The notes under the pieces were generated by a model. It saw nothing but the letters and a program-made list of their open reading frames with translations. It had not been told where the DNA came from and did no database searches. Made by a program: the position numbers and the translations under genes. Of a DNA stretch of 15,909 nt, positions 1-12,000 are shown piece by piece. How positions within the stretch are numbered: the stretch's first letter is position 1; the number at the start of each line of letters is the position of its first letter. Location: assembly GCA_963658575.1 (NCBI GenBank), contig CAVKQB010000052.1:1-15909 (forward strand), read 5' to 3'. Source of the DNA: W0P28-013 sp963658575. GTDB taxonomy: Bacteria > Bacteroidota > Bacteroidia > Bacteroidales > Paludibacteraceae.

Positions 1-3000
1 GTATCTTCAACGTTCAGCCGACGGCGACGACACCATATAATATAGTAGTGAAAAACGCAGCCGGTTGCGTTACCGAAACCTCGCAAACCATCACCGTCTA
101 CGACAAGCCCATCGTTTCCATCTCTGATCAGACGACGGCTTGCCAAGGCGAGGAAGTAACTTTGACGGCTTCGGGCGGCACGGAATACGTTTGGAGCAAC
201 GGCACCTTGTCCGAAACGAACACATTCACCGTCAATGGCACAACTCCTGTATCGGGTTGGGTGAAGGGCAAAAACGCCAACGGCTGCTGGAGCGACCAAG
301 TGCCGTACACCATCACCATCAATCAGAAACCGACCATCGAAGTCTCTGGCACGATGGACATCTGCATTGGTAAATCGACCACGCTGACCGCTTCGGGCGC
401 AAGCACATACGTTTGGAGTTGGACGGGCGGCACGAAAACCGGCAAAACAATCGAAGTCTCGCCAACGACCAACACCGATTATACGGTCGAAGGCACCGAT
501 GCCAACGGCTGCAAAAATACGGCCACGGTTACTGTGAAAGTCTATCCAGAGCCTGTTGTGGTCATCGCAGGGCTGACGGAAGTGTGCGAAGATGGCGAGA
601 TAACCCTGACTGCCACCGCTACCGCAGCCTCCGGAACAGCCGCTTCCGGCACGTTCAGATGGAATAACGGCTCGACAAACAACTCCATCAAAGTATCGGC
701 TGCTGGAACATACGAAGTAACATTTACAGGCGAAGGCGGTTGCACAGCCACGGCAAAACATACAGTCAATACCAAGACCATCGTAGCGAAAATCAACGAC
801 CAAATTGGCGGAACAACCACCATCTGCAATGGCGATGAAATAGCACTGACTGCCTCCGGCGGCAACACCTACCTTTGGGATAATGGTTTCGGTACAGATG
901 CCACCATCAAAGACTCGCCGACCACCACTACCACCTATTGGGCAACAGTAACCGACAACGTATCGGGTTGCAGCAAACGTGTGAGCCACACCGTGAAAGT
1001 GATGCCGAAACCGACACTCTCTTTTGTTGGCGAAACCACTATCTGCTACGGCAGCACGACCGAAATTACCGTTTCGGGTGCGCAGGATTATGTTTGGGGC
1101 GACGGCCTTGGCACGGGCGCAACCATCAAGGTGAGCCCAACCGCCACCACCAAATACACCGTTACCGCTACCGATGCCAACGGCTGCAAAGCCAGTGGCG
1201 AAATAGAGGTTAAAGTCGTTCCTACGCCCGTGGCGAAAATCACGGCGGACAAGACCGAAATTTGCGTGGGCGACCAAGTAACCTTGACCGCCTCGGGTGG
1301 CGACACCTACGAATGGGGCGACGGACAGACCGGCTCGACCATCACCGTGAGCCCGACGGCCACCACTACCTACAAAGTCAAAACGTACAAAAACGGTTGC
1401 CCGAGTGCCGAAGTATCGCGCGAAATCACCGTGTACGACTTGCCGAATGTGAGCATCGCCGCATCGGCCACAACCGTCTGCGTGGGCGAAACCGTAACCC
1501 TGACCGCTTCGGGCGCAACATCGTACAAATGGAGCACGGGCGCAACGACACAAAGCATCACCGTAACGGTAAACTCCGACGTTACCTATGAAGTAACAGG
1601 CAAGAAAAACGGTTGCGAAAGCACTGCCAAGCAAACGATCAAAGTAAATACGCCGCCAACCATCAACATTTCGAGCAATACGGGACAACTCTCCATCTGC
1701 AAAGGCGAGTCGATTACGCTGACAGCCAGCGGCGCAAACACATACGTTTGGGCTAACGGCTTGGGCAACACACCGTCGATTACCGTTTCGCCTACGGCCG
1801 AAGCCTATTATACGGTCGAAGGCACCGATGCCAACGGCTGCAAAGCCACGCAAAGCGTTACGGTCAAGGTTTACGACAAACCGAATCCAACGATTAGCGG
1901 CGCAACCGAAATTTGCGAAGGCACAAGCACCACATTGACGGCTGTTTGGGCCGATGCCATCGCGTGGGAGTGGAGCACTGGCGCCACCACACAAAGCGTG
2001 GATATCGACAAGGCGGGCTCTTATTGGGTGATAGTAACGGGCAAAGGCGGTTGCTCGACCAAGGTCGATGCCATCGTTACCTACAAAACGCCCGTGAGCG
2101 GCTCGATTGCCGGACCTGACCGAGGAGTTTGCAAAGGCGAAACCGTAACCCTCACTGCCAACGGCGGCAAAACCTACAATTGGGACGACAACGCCTACGA
2201 GAGCGAAAAATTGGTGATTACAAACATTCAGACGACGGGCACCTATTGGGTAACAATCACAGGCGCGAATGGCTGCACGCAACGTGTGAGCTACACGGTC
2301 TTCGTCAACGAACTGCCGTCGGTAAGCATCAGAGGTAACCTGACCTTCTGCGAAGGCGCAAGCACCGAACTGACGGCCGTCGGCATTGGCGATGTGCTGT
2401 GGAGCACGGGCGAAACGACACCGACTATCACCGTCAAAGCCGAAGGCACCTACTCCGTTACTCTCACCGATGCGAACGGCTGCAAGGCGAGCGCGCAAGT
2501 GGAAGTCGAACGCAATCCGTTGCCAGTAGCCAAAATCACTGGCGATACCGAAGTTTGCGAAGGCAAATCGGTTACACTCACCGTTTCGGGTGCCGAGAGT
2601 TACACGTGGAGCACGGGTGCCACAGGCGAGAGCATCACTGTGAAACCGACCAAGACCACCACCTACACCGTAACGCCACGCACGGGCAACTGCACGGGCG
2701 ACCCCGTTTCGCACAAGGTTACAGTCAATACGAAACCTGTCATCACCTTCGATGGCGATTTCGAAATATGTGCTGGCGAGAAAGCCGTCATCACGGCCGA
2801 TGGCGCTGACTCCTACACATGGGGCGATGGCACCACAGGCGCAACCTACACCACTGCTGCACTCGATGCCACCACCACATTCACGGTAACCGGTCGCATC
2901 AACGCCACTAGCTGCGAAACGCAAAAGCAGGTTACGGTTACTGTCAAACCGAAACCCACCATCTCCATATCGGGAACGACCGAGGTTTGCGCTGGCGAAT

Positions 3001-6000
3001 CGGCCACGCTTACCGTTTGGCCCGATGGCGGCACGTATAAGTGGAGCACCGGCTCGATTGAACGCACGGCCACGTTCGACAACCTGATAAGCGACAAAGA
3101 CTACTGGGTCGATGTTACAATTGACGGTTGCACCAACCGATACACAGGCACTATCAAAGTCAATTCGATACCGCAAGCCGTCATCACTACAAACACGACC
3201 AAAAACACCGTTTGCCGTGGCGGGTCGATAACGCTGACCGCTTCGGGCGGCACAAGCGGCACATACACCTACCTCTGGGCTCACGACGGCAGCCGCAGTG
3301 CTTCCGTAACCGTCAGCCCGACCGCCGATACGCGCTATTCCGTTACGGTGATTGGCGCAGGCAACTGCCAAGCGACTGCCACCATCGACATCGAGGTGCT
3401 TGACCTGCCGATAGCCAAAATCACCGCCGACAAAAACACCGTTTGCGAAGGCGACGAAGTTACTCTGTCGGCCTCCGACGGCGTGAAATGGCAGTGGTAC
3501 ATAGGCAATACCGAAATACCGAATGCCATCGACCAGCACTACACGGTAACAAACGCCTCCTACGGAACAACCACCTACAAAGTGGCCGTTGAAAACGCAA
3601 ATGGCTGTAGGGTAGAAGCCTCCTACACTCTGACCGTCAGTCGCAAACCCGATGCCACCATCAGCGGTAATCTGAATATCTGCAAAGGCAGCAGCACAAC
3701 ACTTACCGCACCGACATCAGACAGTTACTTGTGGAACACGGGCGAGAGAACCAAGAGCATCACCGTCGCACCACTTAAAGACACCAACTATTCGGTAACT
3801 GTAACTGTGGGCGACTGCCAAGCCACGTCCGATGCTGTTACGGTTGTAGTCAACGAATTGCCGACCCCAACACTTACCGCCGACGACAACGAGATTTGCG
3901 TGGGCAATTCCACCACGTTGCGTGCGGGAGCAGGCTACAGTTACTACAAGTGGAGTACAAAAGACGGAGTCATTAAAGAGGGTACGAACGTGCAGAACAT
4001 AGGCGTATCGCCTACCGAAAAGACCACCTACACGGTTACTGTAACCGATGCCAATGGTTGCGTAGGTAGCGCACAGACCACCGTCGATGTTACGCAAGTA
4101 GCCGCGCCGACAATCACAGTATTGTCTGGCTCCACCACCGTTTGCGCTGGCAGCGAAGTTGTGCTGCAATCGAGTGCGGCCAAAACCTACCAATGGAGCA
4201 GCAATGTCGATGCGACACAGCAGAAGGCACAAACCGTTGTGGTTTATCCGACACAGACGACGATTTATACCGTAACCACCACCAACAAAAAGGGTTGTAC
4301 AAGTTCGAAAGACATCACCATCAAGGTTACCAAACTGCCGACCCCGAAAATAACGGGCACAGCGAACATGTGCAAAGGCGATGTTACCGGTGTGGAACTG
4401 ACCGCTACCAGCGATGTGGAGGGAGCCACCTTCGTTTGGAGCACAGGCGAAAACACGCCATCCATCACCGTGAAACCGACCAAAACCACCACTTACTATG
4501 TTTGGGCATCGAACGGTACGTGCAAAAACCCGACCCCAGACAAATTTGAAGTTACGGTAAACAACCCGCCGAAGGCCGAAATCACAGGTAAAGAATCCAT
4601 TTGCCTTGGCGAAAGCGTAGAACTCGAAGCCACGGGCGGCATATCGTACTTGTGGAAGGATGTCGAAGGCTCGGCCAAAACATTGAGCAAAATTACCGTT
4701 ACACCAACGCAAACCACCACATACACCTGTACCGTAACCGATGAAAAAGGTTGCTCGATAGATGTATCGTACAAAGTAACGGTGAATGCGTTGCCAACCG
4801 TTTCCATCATCAGTAAAACCAAAAAGATTTGCCGCGGCGAATCGGTTACCTTGTCGGCTACGGGCGGCAACACCTACGAATGGAGCACGGGCGAGACGAC
4901 CAACCCAATCATTGTAACGCCGGCATACACCACCACCTACACCGTGGAGGCCACCAATGCCAACGGCTGCACCAGCGAGGCCGAAATTACCATCGAGGTA
5001 GTGCAGGAACCCAAAGCGCACATCGACGGACCGACCACCATCTGCTCCGAAACGGAAGCAACGTTGAAGGTCGTTTCCGACGACGGACGCACATACACCT
5101 GCCGTTGGCTGCACAACAACTCGACCAATTTGGCCGAAAAAGTGAAACCGACCAGCACAACGACCTACACCGTAGAGGTGTTCGACGGTTCCTGCTCTAC
5201 GACACTCACGCACGAGGTTACGGTCAATACGTTAGAAGACCCGAAAATCGACGGCCCAGCACAAATCTGCTTGGGGCAACCGACCACATTGCGCGTGGCG
5301 AACGAACCGAATAATTTTGTATCGTACCGATGGAGCACGGGCGAAACCACGCAAGAGATTACCGTAACGCCCTCCGTAGTAGGCATGAGCACCTATACGG
5401 TTACCTGTACCGACGTGAACGAATGTACCAGCGATGCTACCATCGACATTGTGGTTAGCGCACTGCCCGAAGTAACCGTTACGCCATCGACCGACGTGAT
5501 TTGCGCTGGCGATAACACGATAACGCTCACCGCTTCGGGTGCCGGCAACGGTGGTACATACAATTGGTACGAAGACGAGTTGGCCACTGTACCGCTGACC
5601 GGCGGCGAAGGCACATCTACGTATACGTTCAACAATTTGGACTACACGCGTAAAATCTACGTTGTGGCCATCACGAAACTTGGCTGCGCCAGCGCGCCGA
5701 AAGAGTACGAATTGGTAGTTACGCCCAAACCGACCCCGACCATCACCTCGTCGGTTCCGACCAACGTCATCTGCGAGGGCGGTACGATAGAACTCACCGC
5801 TTCCGACCCCGACCCCGATGTAACATTCAAGTGGGCAGATGGCACCGAAGGCGCGTACTTGACGATAACGAAGGCCGGCGAATACCGCGTAACGGCCACA
5901 AACAAAGCGGGCTGCTCGCAAGATGCCACCATCAACATCATTAACGAACCGCTGCCAGAGGCATCGATTACACCGTCGATAATAGCGGGCGAAGGTGCCG

Positions 6001-9000
6001 GCGAAAGCACGAGCATCTGCGCTGGCACACGCGTGAAACTGACCGCCAACCCAGAATCGACACCGACGCTCACCTACACCTACAAGTGGAACACCGGCTC
6101 GACACAACGCGAAATCACCGTGAACCCGACGGCCACAACCACCTACACAGTTACCGTAACGAGTGCTTCGGGGTGCGAACAGACGGCCGAACTCGAACTT
6201 AAGGTGAACGACTTTGTCGAAATCGAAGGCCCTGAAGAAGTTTGCGCCGGAAAACCGTATGTGCTGAACGCCGTCGGCAAAAATCTGACGTACTACGAAT
6301 GGACACGCAACGACGTGGCTTTGACGCAATTCGACAACAAAGCGAGCATCGAAGTAACCGACACGGTGCCCAACGGACAACCTTCGGCGGAATACGTCTA
6401 TGCCGTGAAAGCCGTTTACGACAACAATTGCGAAAGCGAAACAACCTATACCGTTACCGTGTATGCCAAACCGAGCGATTTGACTATCAACGGCATCGCC
6501 GGTGTTGATGCACTCGACTCGGTATGCGTTGGCTCGCCCAAGCAACTCTCGGTGATCCCAACCAAAGGCTCGTCGCTCACGGGTGCCACCTATATGTGGA
6601 CGGGCGTAGGCATCACCGACCAGACGGCTGCCACGCAAACCATCACGCCGACTGTGGCCGGCAACGAAAAATACAGTTGCCAGATAACCATGCCGGGCGG
6701 TTGCGACACCACGGTGAACATCACACTGAAAGCCGTGCCGCTGCCCGAATTGGCCGTATGCCCCGACACAACCATCTGTTTCGGAACTTCGGCGAAATTG
6801 TATCTGACCGCCAAAAACAACTGTCCTGCTGGCACCACCATCACATGGACGAGCACCAACGGTGGCGGTGGCGGCAGTGGCGATACGGTAATCGTAGCAC
6901 CAACGGCAACGACCACCTATACCATCGAGGCCAAAACGCCCACGCCGCTCAATTGCTCTGCCACGACCACCGTTACAGTCAAGGTTATTCCGCAGCAGAA
7001 ACCTACGGTTACACCAACGCCAGCACTCATCTGCCTCGATGCTAACGGCATCAGCGAGGACGACCTGACACTGACCACGGCCGACACCGATTCGGAAGGA
7101 CGCAAGTTCAAAGCCTACAAGTGGTACGCCGAGGACGACCCGACGACCACGCTCGGTACGACCGCTGAAATCACTGTGGAGAAAGCCAACGTAACGACCA
7201 CACGCACCTACGTTGTGGAAGTTACCACCGAAGAGGGCTGCACAGCCACGGGCAAGGTAGAAGTGCCTGTAAGCGCGAAGCCGTCTGTATCCATCAAGGG
7301 CGAAAAGCAAGTATGCGCAGGCAAATCGTTGGTACTGGAGGCCGAAAGCCCCATCAACGTGGCACGCTACGAATGGACAACAAACGCCAACCCGACGAAA
7401 CCGTTTGCCACCACGCAAAGCGTTACCGTTTGGCCGACCGAAGACGAAAACACCTATTATCTGACCGTTTACAACGACAAAGGTTGCTCGTTCGAGGTGA
7501 ATCCGGCGCACAAAGTCGATATTCTCGGTGTACCGAAACCGCAGATCATTGCCGACAACAACCCGATTTGCGAAGGCGACGACGTAACGCTGACCGCCTC
7601 CGACCTCAATAACGGCCAATGCACGATGATTTGGGACGACCAATCGACCGCTCCCACACGCACCATCAAGGCACTGACGGCAACGACCACCTACAGCGTA
7701 ACCCTCACCAACGAGAATGGTTGCAGCGAAACCGTGGAATACGAGGTCAAAGTCAACCCGCTGCCGAAACTGAAAATCACCGGCAATACGCAAGTGTGCG
7801 TAGGCGACAGCGTGCTGCTGACGGTTCAAGATGCCAACGGCGCGGACAACACCTACAGTTGGACGGGCGGCAAATGGAAATCGGCCAAGCCCGACAACAG
7901 CCAAGTGTGGGTTTACCCGACCAACACGGTCGACAGCACCGAATACTGCGTAACTTCGGTCGATGCCAATAAATGCAAGGGCAAAGAGGTTTGCCACAAG
8001 ATATTGGCATTTGCCAAACCGATAGCCCGAATCAACGGCAAGCAGATGGCTACCGACACCATTTGTGTGGGCGAAAGCCTGATACTCGAAGCCACGGGCG
8101 GCACCAAGTTCAAGTGGAGCACCAACGCCGAATCGGCGCAGATAACCACGCCAATCTACAACTCTAGCAAGACCTACGTCTTCTGGGTCGATGTGTACAA
8201 CGAGGCCAACTGCGTAGAGCGCGACTCCATCTGGATTTATGTGGCTCCTCTGCCTACCGCTTACATCACGACATCTGACAAACGTGTTTGCGAAGGCACC
8301 GAAGTAACCTTGCGCGCCTCCGACGCACCGAGTGGCAGCACCTACACCTACGCTTGGACCAACAACACAGGCGCAACCATCGACAACGCCAACCAGCAGG
8401 AAATCAAAGTTAAGCCTGCCGTAACCACCACTTACACGGTTACCGTTACCGATGTGAAGACTGGCTGCTACAGACAGATATCACAGCCCATCGATGTAGA
8501 TCCGCAGGCGAAAGTGAACTTCGATGCGGCGGCACCTGACTCGATTTGCGAAACCGACGAATTTACGCTCGAAATCAAGGGCGACGTAACGGGACAAACC
8601 ATCGTTTGGGAGAAACAGAAGGACGGCGCAACCGTGGACGTTTCGGCTTGGAAAGGCATGACGAAGATAACCGACAAGCCCACCAAAGGCAACTACGTCT
8701 ATCGTGCTACGCTCACCAACCAAACCACAACCTGCCAGACTGTGCTGGAACACAAACTCACCGTGTCGCGCGTGCCGAAACCGAGCATCAGCGTTACGAG
8801 CGGAGCCACCACTATCTGCCAAGGCGAGGAAGTTACGCTCCGTGCCAGCAACGACGAGGACATCTACACCACCGACAAAGTGAAATTTGTGTGGAAAGTG
8901 GGCAACGACATCATCTCTACGTCTGACAACCAGCGCGAGATAACGGTTAAACCCAACAAAACCACCATCTACACGTTGCAGATAGAAGACCTCGCGAACC

Positions 9001-12000
9001 ACTGCATCGATGTGGCCGACGTTACCATCAACGTCAATCCGCAGCCGAATGTAACGCTGGTAGTGCAATATCCCGACGGCGCAACGCCCAACCGCATCTG
9101 CCAGACCGACTCGATAACGCTGCGCATCGTGGGCGAAACCGTAGGCCTGACTACACGCTGGTTCAAAGGAACGACACCGATAACCGCTTGGGACGACAAA
9201 TTCGTAGTGAAAGACGCGCCCGATGCCAGCACCGACTATTCGGTAACGGTGGCGAATGCGCTCTGCGAACTGAAACTCGATACAACCATCGAGGTCAATC
9301 GCGTGCCTAACCCGAAAATCAGCAGTGTGAACGGCGAAACCACTATTTGCCAAGGCAATCAAATAGAACTGAAAGCCAACGAAGCGCAAGAAACAGGCTA
9401 CACCTACAAGTGGACAAGCAGTAACGCGCAGGAAACCATCGAGACTCCGACAACACAGAACATCACCGTGAGTCCGACGGCAACAACGACCTACACCTAC
9501 ACCGTAACAAGCACCAGCACTGGTTGCTCGCGCTTCGACACGCTGCGTATCGTCGTCAATCGCCGCCCAGAGGCTACACTCGAGGTGAAATTTGCGAACA
9601 CGGAGAACACCGAAGGCATCTGCGCCGGCGAACCGTTCACGCTGAATGTAGTTTCGACAGAACACGGCACGCTCGCCACCACGTGGTATGCCAACGAAGT
9701 GGAACAGACCGCATGGGCTGATATGCTTTCGTTGCCGAACATCACGGCCGACGATACCACAACCTACCGCGTAGAGGTGCGCTTTGCCGGCTTCGACTGC
9801 TCGACGACGCTCGAAAAGACGGTGAACATGCAGCCCGTACCCGACCCAACTGTCCGAGTGCAGGGCGGTGGCAGTTCCACCATCTGCGAGGGTAGCGAAT
9901 TGACACTTGAAGCGATAGTGGCGAAAGACTCGAAATTCACCTACGCATGGCAGTCGTCCACCGAGGGCGAACTCGATGCCGAAGGCAACGCTGTGAACGG
10001 TCAGGAAGGGCAAACCATCACCGTGCGCCCGACCACGCCTATCACCTACTACGCGTATGTGGTTACCGACCCGAACACAGGCTGCTCGCGCACAGGGCAG
10101 ATACGTGTCGATGTGAACCTGAAACCGAAAGTAACGCTTGTTACGGGCGGCAACACGCTGGCCAAAGACACACTTGTGTGTGGCGGCGAACCAGTTGAAT
10201 TCCGCGTCGATGGCGACTTGACCGGCCTCACGTTCGCGTGGTACAAAGACAATGTTCTGCAAACGGAAACATCGGCGCATTACACCGATACGCCCGAAGC
10301 AACTGCCACATACCATGTCATCGTAACCAACGAAACGACGGCTTGCGGCACTACCATCAACGACCTGCGGTGCACCGTAACTGTGAATGTGATGCCTGTG
10401 CCAACTATCGAACTGGTGGGCGCAGAAGCAACCAACCACATCTGCGCAGGAACGTCTATTACGCTGAAAGCCTCCGAAAATCTGCGGCACGACAGAAATA
10501 TATATGGCTATCAATGGACTGAAAATGGCAGACCGCTATCCGGCGTAGATCAGCAAATTACGCGTACACCTAAAGAGACTACGACCTACATCTACACCAT
10601 CGTAGATAATCGACCCGATGGTGGCGGCTGCACGCGTAGTGTCGATACCACCATCTATGTGTACGAACTGCCGAAAGTAACGCTCGAAAAATCGCTTGCC
10701 GATGGCGCTATCTATTGCGCTGGCGACCCGATAACCTTGTCGGTAAAAGCGGGCGAAGGCACCAACGCTGGCGACCTGACCTACACATGGCTGCGCAATG
10801 GCGAAACACTCTCCGAAACTTCGGCGACACTCACCGACTACCCGACGGGTGCCGTTAGCAACGAGAGCGATACAACCTACAACTACGAAGTGATTGTGGA
10901 AAACAAAGACAGCCACTGCCAAGCCGACCCGACAGGCCTCACGTTCAGCGTAACCGTTGCGCCGCTGCCGCAACCAAGCATCAGCGCGTTCGACAACAAC
11001 GGCGACCCGATAACGAAAGGACAAGAGGTTTGCCCCGACCGCAGCATACGCTTGCAGGCCACAAACCTGTCGGGCAAACTGTTCAGGTACACGTGGTACT
11101 CGCAGAATCAGGACGACAACGACATCACCACTACCGACAAACCGAACGAAGTGTGGGTTTCGCCCTCGACAACGACGACCTATACCGTCGAAATCGAAAA
11201 CCTGACGACCAAGTGCAAGCGCATGGCCACCTACACCGTCAATGTGCTGAAGACACCGAAAATCAAGATTGTATCGTCGGCGCAAACCGATGCCGAAGGC
11301 AATTCGGTCGCCTGCCTCAACGCCCCGCAAATCACGCTGACGGTGGTACAGGAGGACGGAACCGCCATCGACGAATACAAGTATTACTTCACTTGGACCG
11401 ACGACACGGGAACGTTCAGCAGCAATGCTAGTTCCATCACACTGCAGACGACCGAAGTCTCGGAACATACCTACACGGTAACGGTTACGAATTACTCTGC
11501 TACGTTGCAATGCCCGGTAACGGCAAAGCACACCGTGCAGATACAGCGCGCACCCGTCGTTACCATCGATGCTTACACCGATGGTACGCTACTGGCCGAT
11601 GGCGAGTGGGTTTGCGCTGGCGAGGCGGTAACCCTACAGGCAACGCAGCAACCGCGAACCTCGTATGAGTGGAGCGACAACTTTGGCGAAATTTACTCGG
11701 CCAACTCCGAAAACAACGCACGCGAAATCATCGTTTATCCGCAGAAGACAACCACTTACACGGTGAAAGTTACCTCGTTGGCAGGTTGCTCGTACGAGAC
11801 CCAACGCACAATCTATGTCAATCCGAAACCGGTGGTAACCATCAGCGGCCCGACATCGTTCTGCTTGGAGGCTGTGGACGGAACATTCACGCTCAAAGCC
11901 ACATCGACACCATACTCGCGAAACAATACCTACTTTGTTTGGATGTACACAGTCGATGGTGCCGAGCAGGAAATTTACGGCCCCGACTCGATTACAATTG

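Noticed and set aside
48..50. GTG as the start codon of the giant protein
   Set aside because: The frame continues upstream to the window edge and encodes repeat sequence there, so this GTG is an internal Val codon.
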